Below, piece by piece: positions 1 to 11,918 of a DNA stretch of 64,000 nucleotides. This stretch comes from Leptasterias polaris (lineage: Eukaryota; Echinodermata; Asteroidea; Forcipulatida; Asteriidae). The position numbers and the translations under genes were made by a program. The stretch lies in NCBI GenBank assembly GCA_037783415.1, contig JAZGTN010000094.1:1054001-1118000 (forward strand). The letters are read 5' to 3'. The number at the start of each line of letters is the position of its first letter. Position 1 is the first letter of the stretch. The notes under the pieces were generated by a model. The model saw nothing but the letters and a program-made list of their open reading frames with translations. It did not search any database and was not told the origin of the DNA.

Positions 1-76
1 CTTAAAACCTCACAGGCAGGAGAGGTATGGGAAAGGTATTTCTATGGTGGCCCTGAAGGGACATCGCATATCGCAA

Positions 77-505
77 ACGTGTGCGCATACGTATGCAATG
101 TCGTGAAACAATTCGCGAATATATGCGCACACGTATGCAATGTCGTGAAACAATTCGCGAATATGTGCGCACACGTATGCAATGTCGTGAAACAATTCGC
201 GAATATGTGCGCACACGTATGCAATCATCATCATCATCATCATTTAGGCTGTGTTCATCCAGTGTAGGATGTAGCCCTCCTCATGAAAATGCCATTCATT
301 TCTATTTCTTGCAGTTCTGGTCCATGTTGTTCCTGCATATACCCTGATGTCATCTCTCCATCTTCTTCTCTGTCTACCTCTTTTCCTTTTCCCTGTCCTT
401 GGTTGCCAATCCATTATGCAATGTCGTGAAACAATTCGCGAATATGTGCGCACACGTCTGCGAATATATTTGCGATGTCGTGAATTTTATTGCATACCAT
501 GTTGC
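77..505 (+). repeat. Left arm of the foldback: 42-bp tandem repeats, split by a LINE
   Basis: About four and a half copies of a 42-bp unit occur here, at 77-225 and again from 423. The gap is filled by the LINE fragment at 226-414. The last copies, around 455-505, are diverged. The unit length is a multiple of three, so several frames stay open and produce repetitive 14-residue pseudo-peptides. These should not be taken as genes. Confidence 0.88.
226..414 (-). mobile_element. 5'-truncated RTE-like LINE tail nested in the foldback arm
   Basis: Read on the minus strand, this encodes the extreme C-terminus of a non-LTR retrotransposon reverse transcriptase. The basic stretch GKRKRGRQRRRWRDDI is followed by AGTTWTRTARNRNEW and a stop codon near 244. 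The arrangement R-G-R-x(2-4)-R-W-x-D-D-I ... A-x-x-R-x-x-W is the familiar end of RTE-related polymerases. After the stop comes an (ATG)n tail (226-243 on the + strand), typical of RTE-class 3' ends. The octamer TATGCAAT flanks both sides (218-225 and 415-422), and removing the insert restores the 42-bp repeat exactly. It is a dead, 189-bp copy. The exact clade is inferred. Confidence 0.85.
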
Positions 506-904
506 ATACCTTTGAATAAAATGTCTAATGATCTGGGGGGTTTCTTGCCTACAGTGAGATTAGCGGTAGTCATTGCAGCGGCAGTCATTGTTGTGAGGCA
601 AGCGAGGCGGGTGGCGTATTTCTTTTTTTCCCAGGACGAACGTGGGCTATTAACATAAAATGGGCGTGTTTGACCGTAAAATACCCTCGCGCGTGCGTAC
701 TCTTCGACCTTGATTGTAATAGCACATGCAGTAGTACTAGTAGGCTGTAGGTAGGTAGCTTATGCTGTAGTACATGTTGGCGAAACTTGGCCTGGTGCCA
801 AGTTCCTGGGTACACATTATTGTATAGCCATGCTTACAGGAGCCTGACTGTAGCGCCACGTACTCCCTAGGTTACTAACAAATTGTCTGCAACTATGACA
901 TCAT

Positions 905-1140
905 CCCATTCGCACATATTCGCGAATTGTTTCACGACATTGCATACGTGTGCGCACATATTCGCGAATTGTTTCACGACATTGCATACGTGTGCGCACA
1001 TATTCGCGAATTGTTTCACGACATTGCATACGTGTGCGCACACATTCGCGATTTGTTTCACGACATTGCATATGTGTGCACACATATTTGCGAATTGTTT
1101 CACGACATTGCATACGTGTGCGCACAAATTCGCGATATGC
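905..1140 (-). repeat. Right arm of the foldback: 42-bp tandem repeats
   Basis: About five and a half copies of the same 42-bp unit seen at 77-505 lie here in the opposite orientation. They are followed by the non-repetitive terminal segment that matches the left end. Individual units differ by one to a few bases, including a diverged copy at about 1060-1100. Confidence 0.9.
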
Positions 1141-4100
1141 GATGTCCCTTCAGGGCCACCATATATTTCACTATTTATCTTAGCACACAGATGGCTTCAA
1201 TATGTGCTGATAATCCTGGGGTCAATTAGGTCACAATGTTCATTCAGCTTGCTGAAAACAACTGACCTTGAGGAATGACCAACTATATTTAATAAACTGG
1301 AAGGGGTGGGGTGTGAGTTAGTGAGTTACCCATTTTAGAACAATTACTTCAATTTCCCCAATATTTGATACGCCCCTCCATCAGCTGCAATATTCCACAT
1401 TATTTCTTATTTTGAGGCAGACTATCTGGGTCTGCAGTTGGAAGGTAAGGAGCTTAAATCCATAACATAAGTTGGTATTTCCGGACTTGTTTATATATAT
1501 GGTCCCCCTCCCCTATTTATTTATATTTACCCCATTTCCCAGTGAGGTCAACCAAAGCCAGCAGACATTAAAGGAACCATATGGCCACCAGACCAGATTG
1601 GTGCCACATCAATAAATAGTTAGCATTTGGAATTGATGAGAGATGCAATATGACATCACTTCTCTACATGACTTCAACAGGGGCATAAATGCATTACTGC
1701 CCCATGATGATGTATAAACCTCATTGATGGTTGAGTTGGGTACCAACCCTCCCACCATGTTCAAAGGCATATAGTATGTCCAAAGTCTGTGCATTTGGGG
1801 TGGGATGGTGGTTTCTTATACACATTATCTGACAGGGCTAAGTATGCTTTTAGGGGTGACATAGTAAAGGGGCTTTTCAGAATTGACTATATGTTTGACC
1901 TCATGGCGCTTTCAACAGTGAATTTTCTTGCGTCACAATAATGAGTTTCATCTTATTTTAACTGCTTGTAGGCCTACGTTGTTTTCTACCATCAATAACG
2001 ACATGCATATAACAAAATAACAACAAGAATGAAAAAACGGTTAATTTACTTGTTTTGCATCACGTGAATTCCAGAGCCAGGTATGGAGAGAGTTGCGACA
2101 TGGACGGACCAGTTTTTGTCAGTCACGTTGTTGCTGGAGGCCATTTTCTGTCCAATGTAGCACAACTCATCTAGTGTGCGCAAATGTGTTTTTTGTTAGT
2201 GGTGGGTTTTTTTCCTGAAACTTTCACATGTGACTTTTATTGTATCTTTCTGATGCTTTGGCCTATAAATCAGCTTAATACTTTGACAAGAAACAATCTA
2301 TGACCCTACCTTTAAATCATGCTTGCATAAAGAAACCCTGTGTGAACCAAGGGGGAAATACTGTTTTCAGGAAATTCTTTCAAGTACCACCCAGGACAGC
2401 TAATTGGAGGTTCTGCTTCATTTGGGGCATCACACTGTCCTTCATAATAATTGAGATAAATTAAATAGATGGTAAGTATTTTTAACTGAATAAAACAGGG
2501 GGGGGGGGGGGTATAGATTTAAAAACAGGGATAATTGTAGTGGTCTCAATCTGCTTAATTTATACTGATCTTGAGTATTCCCAATTGAGTTTGTATGAGA
2601 TCTGTTTGTTTCTTTCTGTTGTTTGATGGTGCTGTTGATGTTTTTCATTGCAATGTTACTTTTATTTTTTTATATTTTGTAATTACTACTAGGCCTGAGT
2701 GTATGTATTAGGTTACATTTAATTTTGAACAGGTGACAACTGATTTGGAAAGTTGGGCTTACATAGATCCAGTCCTGTTTTTTAAATGCTTCAATAAGCT
2801 TACATAGAACTACATCAGCTCTGATCCATAGCAATCAAGCATAGGTTCCTTACTTAGTGTAAAAAACTGATTATAGCAGTTGCATCCACATCGCTTGATG
2901 GTTTTAACTTCCTTCCTACATTGTATGTCAATTACATGTTAAGTAGGGATTGATGGAGTGTGGGATAATTTTAGCTTAATACAGTAATCTGAAAACCAGT
3001 TGCTTGTTGACAGCAAGGCTAGACTTAGACTGCACATCAATGTCTCTGCAGTTTAGCACCAAAAAGCAATCGCTATAGACAGTCTTGGTTCTAGTCAAAG
3101 GAGCACAGTTAGGGTTCCCATACAATTTTCATTTTCAAGTAAACCCAATGACTATTTTCTTAATTTACTTGTCTTAGTTTCTTGCATGTTGTTTAACCTG
3201 TGGAATCAGTTAAGTTGCATCAATATATTTTGGGTCAAAGCATACCTATGTGAAACAATATGTCTTCAAGCAGGCTAGAAAAAATTGATCAAGCTACTAT
3301 TTATTATGTTATGGTGCAATATAGGTTTATTTCCTAATTCAAGTTTTCATTTTACCTTTAAAATTGGATTGGAAAATACGTTCAGTCAACTGTGTACAAA
3401 GAAATGGCAACATTCGAATTACCTTCAATCAAATCAAATTGATGAAACAGTAACGCCACGTTATTTTTTTTAATCCAAGTTTCAGCATTTAGCTTTAAAT
3501 TTGTGTAGGGCTATTGTATGTATTTTGTTAATCAATGTGATATTGGTGGAAACAAAGTAATGATAACAAGCTGTGAGGCCAAACCCCTAAAAGGTTGTGA
3601 CATCACTGCTCTTTAAGGAGAGACGGTTTGGGTGGAGTGTCTATAAAGGAACTTAAGGGCAACTTTTATAGGAAGGGGTTTTTCCCATATCGGCACCTTG
3701 AGAGTCTGCAGACATAACCGACATTGTGTACTATGGTGTCTGTTAAAGCATCCATTTTGAAACAGAAAATATTCTGTGAACACTTTACAATTATTTGTGA
3801 TGTGAAAAATAAATATGTTAAATTTAAAACCATTGAAATGTTTAAATAGAACACAAGATTTCTTGCTTACTAAAGCATTACACTTTTACAAGACCAACAT
3901 ATCCGCTCTTCTCAGAAACAATCAATGCTGGTTCAATAACACCTCAATCCTGGCACATTCCCATACTCCCTGTTGCCCTCACCCTCCATCCTTCCCGCCC
4001 CCACCCCCACAAACAGATTCATGGAAAATATTTCCTTCTGAATCATTTCCAAAGAAAACTTCTAGATGTCCCCAAGATCCTTGCTCTTTTGACCCCACAC

Positions 4101-4246
4101 AATGTGCATTTCTAGGCCAATCATGTTGTGTTGTTAATGTTATGTTCACACTGAAATTTGCTGGTTTCTGGAATGACAGAAAGAGGCTAGAATATGTGTA
4201 TGGCACTATTTATTAATATTAGCAGAAGGTTTTTAATACACAAATT

Positions 4247-4394
4247 TGTAAATTTAATAAATTTAAGTTCAGCAAATGAATGGAAAGCATAACTTGAGAG
4301 AAAATTTTTAGTAAATAAAGCTGTAAATTTAAGAAATTTAAGTTCAGCAAATTAATGGAAAGCATAACTTAAGAGACAATTTTAGTAAATAAAG
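4247..4394. repeat. Tandem duplication, unit about 74 bp, two copies
   Basis: Positions 4247-4320 and 4322-4394 are near-identical copies. They share TTAAGTTCAGCAAAT and GGAAAGCATAACTT and both end in GTAAATAAAG. The few differences are substitutions and 1-2-bp indels, so this is a simple local duplication. Confidence 0.9.
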
Positions 4395-4900
4395 TTTTAG
4401 CCATTCATACTATAGGCATATTGCTTTTTAGGTTCACAACTTTTGCTGTGATAAAGATGTTGTACATAAGTTCCATGGCAGTACATTAGTCATAAATACC
4501 CTTTGCCCTTCTGACAGGGCACTCAATGAAGTGGCCTTAAGAATAACACACTGTCACAATTAAGTTTCGGACACAGACTTTTATTTCTGAAATGTAGACC
4601 TCCAACTTGTCAGGGACACAGAGCTTAAAGGGATCCTTGCTCTAAGAGGGGAAAGCGTGGTTGTTGAAGAGGCATACATAGAACTCCTTTAAACAAATTC
4701 ATTGTGGAATCGCTTTTGAAAACACTTCAAAATACTTGCCCATGCATTGCAGTAAATATTACCCGAGTGAAAGTACACCATACTTTATCTCTTGCAAAAT
4801 CTTCCATAATTTTGTTGTCATTTCCTATTGTCATGAATCTTGATGATTACCTTTCAAATGGCCACCATTTTCACATTTGTATCGTTCTTTATCACAATCT

Positions 4901-4940
4901 AGGTTTCAAAACTTTTCAAAAGGTTTCAAAACTTTTCAAA
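4901..4940. repeat. Perfect 20-bp tandem duplication
   Basis: The 20-mer AGGTTTCAAAACTTTTCAAA occurs twice, back to back, with no mismatch. Confidence 0.95.
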
Positions 4941-5187
4941 TGTCATACCTTTCCTTTAAGATGTGTTCTAGGAACCTTTACAATGGGTTGGTTATTTGGT
5001 GAAGTACTGCTGTAAGCAATGAGCCTTACCCAGGGCAGTGGTTTATTTAATTTAAAGGCCAGGTGCATGATTGAATTTCTGTGCTGGTGGTCACTCAAGT
5101 TCCTAGTTAATTTTTTGCTCTCATTCTCACTGGCATACTAAAGGGTATACTTACTCCAAATTGGGTCTCTAGTTACTATCTGGGGAG

Positions 5188-5249
5188 GTGAGACAATGGT
5201 GAGACCATGGTGAGACCATGGTGAGACAATGGTGAGACCATGGTGAGAC
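5188..5249. repeat. 12-bp tandem repeat, about five copies
   Basis: The unit GTGAGACMATGG is repeated about five times. The variable base (A or C) gives 'caatgg' in some copies and 'ccatgg' in others. Confidence 0.92.
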
Positions 5250-7190
5250 TAGTAGAAGGGAGTGGCAAAGAATAAATAATAACATCTTAAGAAATATACC
5301 ACTTTGGTTTCTTTGGCACTGTCATTCCTGAAGGCCATGGTTCATACTTTCTTGTATGTGAGTTGGTGAAAGGAATTTAAATATTGAGTTCAATAAATCA
5401 AGGTTGAACATAGATAGATGTCCCTTTTCTACTGATCATAAATGTGTTGAGTATCACATTTCATTCAAGATCACATATCTGTACCTGTTGTTTAGTCTTT
5501 CTCATTGATTTGTTGACCTAATGCAACTTTGAGTTACATCAGTCATGCATGCTAAGAAGAAGAAAAAAGTGTAGTACAAGTGTCTACCCAAATCCTGTAC
5601 TTTCTTGTAAAAAGCTTTACCGGTCAGTTGTCAGTGCTTAGAGGTCAGTTTTACTGAGCACAATTACTCAACTTATCTTCAAACAATTTTGGAATCTTCT
5701 CTAAGCCAATGCGCCACTCTAAACCATGAAAGAAAGAGAATGCTAAACCATACGCAGATTCTTCTGTTCCTGGAGATGCATACAAATCGCAAAACAAAAT
5801 TCAAAACTTAACGTTCAAAAAGTTATTACAAAGTCTTCATCAAATTCAAGCCAATAATTTTGACAAAAATTCTACCTTCCATTTAAGGCTTCTGGGTTAT
5901 TTTATTTACTGTCAGTCTCTGGAACCATGATTGAACCATGGAGGTAAAAAACAGACTAGTGGTGTCACTTTTGTCTGAATCCTAAGGGGATTTTGAGATG
6001 TTGAGACAATTCAAACTACCTTCATTCCCTGAGGGTAATAGACATAATGCATTTATCACATTTGGTTTGTGTTGTTGGGGCTTGGGTTGTTTACAGGCCC
6101 ATTACACACCCTCCCCCCAATGTGTGGCAATATAAACCAGATGTGAAAGGAATTTGTCTGTACTGCCATTCCATTCCAAGATGCTACATGTGGTGCTGTT
6201 ATGGGACTTAACTCTTGTAGTGTCTGTGCCAGGACTGAAGGATGGTGTAAACATGGTAGTTTGCATTCAAGTATGGCCAATAGCTATTGGCAACTTGTCC
6301 ATACATGGTGTCATGGTGTCATTATCCTATCCACGACTGACACAGTGTAAATTTGGCAAATTCACTGCTTCCAAATAATTTTAGGTAATTTCTACTTTGG
6401 GGTCAATATTTGTCAGCTGTGCTTTGTATACAATTGGTCCCCCGCATAAACTTATCCTGTGTTAATTTTTACTTTCTGTAACCATAGTGATTAGGCCTAT
6501 AGATTTTGATTTTGTGGTCAAATACATTTAGGCCCTAATTAGATACTGCAGAAATAAATGAGCCCTGACTAAAGGTTCTATGAGTAAAAAGAAATGCACC
6601 TTGACATTACATGAAAGCTAAACAACTTTCTTTGTTTTTAAATCACACTGTTGTCCTGTGCTTGTAAACAGTGTTTCCTACATTTTCTCCAGTTGTCCGG
6701 TGCTTGTAAACAACATTTCTTACCTTTCAGTTGACATTATTATTATTTAATTTCTTTGCTATTTATGGTTATTCGGTATGTGTTAAGTTCCATGATTATA
6801 CAGCGTACATTTCACATGGCTATTCCTTAGTTTGAATGTTGCATTTATACTAAGCTATAGGCCTAATTGGTTTACCGTAGTTCACAGTGTTTGTGCATGG
6901 ACCCAGGGTGTGTAGCAAGGACAGTTTCTTTGAGAGGTTGTAGAGCAGCCCAATTGCCGACTGGCATTTCCTTTCAGGGGGTTTATGGAAACCAGTTTGT
7001 AGACACGGTCACTACCAATATCCTCCACCATTTCAAGACAGACTGAAGCAAATTAGTGTGCGTAAAAGAAGGGAGGGAAATTAGTTGGCAAAATGACTAA
7101 ATGTTAGCCTGGGTGCCCTTGTACTCAATGATTTGGTGCTTCATTGGCATGGCTCGTATTCGTAATACCAACTGAACATTTTATTTGGGG

Positions 7191-7382
7191 ACCCCCCACC
7201 CCCACCCCTACCACCCCACCCCCACCCCTACCACCCCACCCCCACCCCCCTACCACCCCCACCCCCCTACCACCCCCACCCCAACCCCCCTACCACCCCC
7301 ACCCCAACCCCCCTACCACCCCCAGCCCCACCCCCCTACCACCCCCAGCCCCACCCCCCCTACCACCCCCAGCCCCACCCCC
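7191..7382. repeat. C-rich minisatellite
   Basis: About 190 bp of variations on CCCCACCCCCCTACCACC. The minus strand is a long run of G-triplets and longer G blocks, so it could form G-quadruplexes. The Pro/Thr-rich frames across it come from base composition and are not genes. Confidence 0.9.
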
Positions 7383-7617
7383 TGTCACTACACCACTGTA
7401 GGGGCCATTTTCCCCATGCCACATATAAGTATAACTGTCTGAATTAGTATAAAGAGTTAATCTATTTAAAGAGTGATTACAAGTGGCTTGTACAAAGTAG
7501 ACACTTAGTCTTAACCCACTTTTCAATAGGATTACTTAACAATAGTCAAGTGGGGCTTTACACATTCAACAACCATTCATGGCCAAATAAAAGATTGGTC
7601 TGCACTGTACTGGCTTA

Positions 7618-9115
7618 GGCCAAATAAAAAAAAAAACCAGTTGATCGTCCTGATTTTTCCAAAAAGAGGAGGATGAGGGCCTTTATATTTATTATTTATT
7701 ATTTGTTTCCAAGATGGCCGCCAAGTATTTCAATTCAAACAGGCCACCAATTCTTCAGTTTGAAATCACCGCTAACTTTCTTTATATCAATTTATTGCAT
7801 GAGGACCCAGGTTAACAGGGGGGTTTGCCGAAACATCCAACTTGTTCTTGGATTCCCCAATGTTGACCTGAACCTGGAAAAGTATAGTTAGAAAAGAAAT
7901 ACACTTTCTCAAAATCTATTTGTGTGCAGGTATTTTTCAAAGGATTAACAAAATAGTAACACCTCACCCAAGCAATCAGAAAAACACAAAAAATGCAGAA
8001 TACATCAGAGACACCAAGTCAGATTTGATCATGAAAAAATACTTGTGAAAACAAAATTCAAATGACGTTGGATCATGTACCCGGCACGCCAGAAAAAAAT
8101 ATTTGTAAAAAATTTAAAAAAATAAAATAAATAAAAATGATGTGGGTCATGTACCCGACACATCATGCAGTTTACTATTTTTTATAATTAATATTTAAAA
8201 ACAACATTTTGAAGATTCCATAGGTTTGGCTAGTTCAAAAAAATAAAACAAAAAGAGCTTTTGAACTTCGAGTTGTATTTGTAAATAAAAATGTTTGGCT
8301 CCACCTGCACTAGTTCCTTGACTACATCTTATACAAACAATGCACACTCAGTAGTAGTCTGGTTGGTCAGACACCGTTGTCGAAGTCTCCCGATCCCGAC
8401 GCATAGTCCGAGAAAATATCGACAAGCATGCGTTTTTCGTCCCCTACTGACCGTGCACCAAGGCTTAAGAATTTTGCTTTTGGTGCGAATTACACACACA
8501 CAAAGACCATCTTGCAGCTCACCTCTGATAAATTTTACTCTGAAAAAAACGTGTTCAGATTCAGAAGACACCACACGAGATGCGTGGGTCAGCAACGCGG
8601 CAATGAAGACCAACTCGACACGTTTGAAAGAACTCCACAGTCGAGTCAACTCGATCAAAACTTACAACGTAAGATAACAGGTCGAGTTGTCTCAATGGTC
8701 GAAGTGGTGACGACCGTAACCCTAGCTAAACTTCGTTCCCATGGATGATCGATCTCGTAGCACTATTCGATACGGCACGCTCCCATGCATGGTAGCGAGG
8801 TTGCATAGAGCTATGCTCGTATATCTTGCACGCACGTGAGCCTGCATGCAGCGTGCAGTCTACCGACGGCCCCATAATAAATGCGGTTTTGTGTTTTCCG
8901 ACCCCCTTTTTTGTGTTGCAAATTCTAAAATATCGGTAAGTTTACATCAAAAATATTTTTAAAAATCCTAAATTATGTCAAGGGTGGATTAAAAATACAA
9001 ACAAATATTGTCTTTTTTAGGAAAAATCGAAAATAATAAATAGTAAAAAAAAGGATGCGGCCTCAAAAAAGGATGCGGGCGGGGACGATCAACTGATATA
9101 TTTTTTTACTTGGCC
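7618..9115. mobile_element. Terminal-inverted-repeat DNA element flanked by TTA
   Basis: The left end begins GGCCAAATAAAA and continues to CAGTTGATCGTCC. The right end, reverse-complemented, begins GGCCAAGTAAAA and also continues to CAGTTGATCGTCC. The trinucleotide TTA sits just outside both ends (7615-7617 and 9116-9118). A 3-bp TWA duplication is typical of PIF/Harbinger elements, so that assignment is plausible but not proven. The centre (about 8290-8900) is more GC-rich than its surroundings and contains open frames of up to 128 codons on both strands. I see no transposase or Myb-like motifs, so the element looks non-autonomous or badly decayed. Confidence 0.72.
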
Positions 9116-9504
9116 TTATGGGTATTGGAGCATGAAAGTCAGCTTTGTTAATGGTCTCCAACAAGGACAGGTTAATCAAATCAAAGTAGTAGGAAAAGGA
9201 GGATGTTGTCTATACTGTAAGCCAATGGAGAAAGCCTAAGCTATTTGTTGGTTTTTACAGTTATAATGCAATCTCATAGCTCACTCTTAATTCTGATGGC
9301 GTTTGTTTTTCTTTTAGTACTTGTAATCCAAAGTGCAGTTTGTATTGGAAGAGTAGAATGCAGTTAGTATTGGAAGATGGAATTGACTGAAAGTGTACAT
9401 CTTTTACCCATTCCTTTCCACTGTTGATGGAAGCCTAGTGGGTGTATTGTAGTGGAGTGGCAATGGTGGGACAGATAAAGGTAAGTTTTAAGATCTGTTT
9501 TTGC

Positions 9505-9562
9505 CTTTTATATTCAATAATGATTCATTTCAGCTTTTATACTCAATAATGATTCATTTCAG
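9505..9562. repeat. 29-bp tandem duplication
   Basis: Positions 9505-9533 and 9534-9562 differ by one base. Both contain CAATAATGATTCATTTCAG. Confidence 0.93.
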
Positions 9563-11859
9563 CAAGCATACAATTAATGTTTAGGCTTAAATATGTAAAA
9601 CAACAAGAACTTACTGACATTTCTGACAAAGTATTGAGCAGCTGAGCTAAATCTCAGAGTCTGTTTAGATTTGAGGGTGAGGGGATGTATCCTTGCAGTT
9701 GTTTGACCTCTCTCAGTGTGAGGTACATGTAAAAAGATCCCTGTTCAGTATAAATATTTGGTTGCAAGTCTTGTACTTGACAGGCTTTTGACATGTAACC
9801 TTCATGATTTTTACAAGGCGTCCTGGTTGTTCTCACTTTGTGCTGTGTGTTTCCAATCATTGTACCAGTGTCATTCGTCTTGTTCCCCAATCTCTTCCTT
9901 ACTTTGCAAGGTGTAGAATGATAAAGGCCATGTACATGGACACGAATACAAACCACTAAGGGAGAGAGACTGAGGGTGAAGCAAAGAGATAGATGAGATA
10001 TGAATCCTTTATTGCAGTCTTGACAACGCATGATGTAAGACAGCTTGAGGCAACATGTGTTCACAATAATAACCAAAAGTCCAAATCTGGCATAAATTAC
10101 TCTTATCCAAAATGTCATGTACTCAGGTCCTTGTAGGATATATCCCGCTATAAAATACACCTGCACCCCAAGCCAGTCTTTAAATATGTCCTGAAATACT
10201 TTTTGTTGAACAGGTTAAAAATAAAGACAATTTAAGGTTGGTTGAAGACAAATTTCATCAAAACAGTGACAAATAAGCGTGTACTTTGGTGGTTTGTCCG
10301 ATTTGAAATATTGTGTTATTTTTGGTCAGTTATTTGTGTCTAATAGTTGAATAATCTGGGAACTTCATGTCAATGATTGAAACTTTGTTAGGGAACCTCC
10401 TTTTGTGTTGTATACTTGCATAAGGAATAGTGGATTATGGCTGTATATCAAATAGTACATTTTTTACTAAGATTTGTTATGTTTCTTGAAGAAAAGTGTC
10501 ACATGATTCATTGTCAACAACAGCATGATATAAATATTATCTGAAAAATGTTACCTTCAGCATTCACCCAGAGAAAATAAACTGTATTCATACCTTTATT
10601 TTGTAACATTTGTAAAGATTTTGCTCTATCAAAAACATGTAGATTTAGGCCTTTTTTTACTCCAGCAGCATGTCAACTGCTACACTACTTAGCCCAGTTT
10701 GGGAATAACACTAAAAGTAACAGCCACAGTGTCATTTTAGATGTGGTTCAGGGAATTCGCTTTTGAGAATATTTGCAAAATACATATCTAGTATGGTTAA
10801 TGAAAGGTTTGTGGTCTCCTGCACTTCACCTTGTTGTTTTGATTCATTTCCCAAATGATTAAAATCCAATTTGTGCACCCAAACTTTTCATTTGTAAAAA
10901 AACCATCACAGATGGCAAATCATGCAGGAATAAGAGAGTTCCCTAAGGTCTTTGAGAGACATACACCACCCAGCCTTCTAAGGCTGGACATCAGCTGTGA
11001 AAAACCTAGAGTAATCAGACCATCTAATCCCTCTTGTTCACCAACTAAAGTTAGAAACCATCTGAAGTCTAATATTAGCATGGAAGGAATATGTAGAATT
11101 ACATTACTTCTGGAAGTGCGTATAATGTGACCTTGCTCAGTAATGAACAACTTCAGCTTTTTCCCTGCTGACATTGTGTGTTATTTGCATCTTCTTTGTA
11201 CATTAACTTGCCAATATATTTTTGTTATGTTAATCCAGACCATAAGGCAAATGTGTGTTTGCCTTAAAATACCAATTGATCCTGCTTTCTGGCTGTGGTT
11301 TTATTTGAGGGACGTGACACCGGTCCATGAAATTGGTTTTTGTTTCATAGCGGGGTGTAGGATTAATGCCAAGTTCAATGTTAATTCACACAGCTTTTGT
11401 TCAACAAAGTGTCATTCTCTGTCAATTGACATGGACCTTTGACTTTGAAGATAACTGTTAAAATATACAATTAGTCTTGACAGTTAGAGCTAAAAACATT
11501 TACCTGTTCCATTTCAAGTCTGGATGGAATATGCAAGAAGCTTTAGAAGTCATAAAATGCAGTGTAATTATGAAATAAATTCTCAAGTTGTGGAAGCAAA
11601 CAAAAAGAAAGTGTGCATCTGGATTGTCCATTCAAACAGGTACTGTGAGTGGTAGGAATTCCTGGTTATTACTGCTGATATGCTTGGTATGACAAGCAGT
11701 TATAGTGTGCTCTGCACATGTTACCTGGTAAAGAATGCTGGGTGTTTTTCATAAGTATCCAAACTATCTTTCTGGAAAAAAATGTCTCGGTCAAGTGGAG
11801 TAATAAGTTTCCTTATCAAGATGATTTTCAATAAATTGGGATTGAGATAAATTGAGAAC

Positions 11860-11918
11860 AGTAACTTGAACCTGCGACCTCCAGATTTAATGTTGGCAGG
11901 TCTCCCTATTTTGTCAAT
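11860..11918 (-). mobile_element. Remnant of tRNA-derived SINE (family A)
   Basis: On the minus strand this reads GACAAAATAGGGAG, then CTGCCAACATT, then GGAGGTCGCAGGTTCAAGT. The order and sequence match the fuller copies at 48630-48815 and 51972-52243. The segment carrying the A-box has been deleted, leaving only the B-box-like GGTTCAAGT. Confidence 0.65.

Larger units (their letters stand above)
43..1163. mobile_element. Foldback transposon built of 42-bp repeats, with 6-bp target duplication
   Basis: The ends are inverted copies: the left edge reads TATGGTGGCCCTGAAGGGAC and the right edge is its reverse complement, finishing at 1163. The hexamer TATTTC lies immediately outside both ends (37-42 and 1164-1169), as expected of a target-site duplication. 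Each arm is a tandem array of a 42-bp unit containing GTCGTGAAACAATTCGCG. The left arm runs to about 505 and is interrupted by a LINE insertion; the right arm runs from about 905. The middle (about 506-904) is not inverted and encodes nothing recognisable, so the element is non-autonomous. Long arms of internal direct repeats are typical of foldback elements. The superfamily cannot be assigned from the sequence alone. Confidence 0.88.
1170..7190. other. Non-coding upstream DNA
   Basis: I find no exon with convincing splice sites here. The reading frames are short and look random. The stretch holds a G14 run (2498-2511), a 74-bp tandem duplication (4247-4394), a perfect 20-bp duplication (4901-4940) and a 12-bp tandem repeat (5188-5249), each listed separately. 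The rest is featureless AT-rich sequence. Confidence 0.5.

Noticed and set aside
77..1140. CRISPR-like array
   Set aside because: The repeats are contiguous 42-bp units without unique spacers and are arranged as two inverted arms of a transposon in animal DNA.
7144..7526. Pro/Thr-rich and Gly-rich frames
   Set aside because: Translation of the C-rich minisatellite; composition only.
8291..8748. Overlapping open frames of 106-128 codons on both strands
   Set aside because: They lie inside the TIR element at 7618-9115, show no transposase or other domain and overlap each other. Probably a result of the locally higher GC content.
9654..10166. Longest open frame in the window, about 155 codons from its first ATG on the minus strand
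   Set aside because: No recognisable domain, low complexity only in places, no splice sites or neighbours to support it, and an ATG only after an alternative start. Frames of this length can arise by chance over 64 kb.
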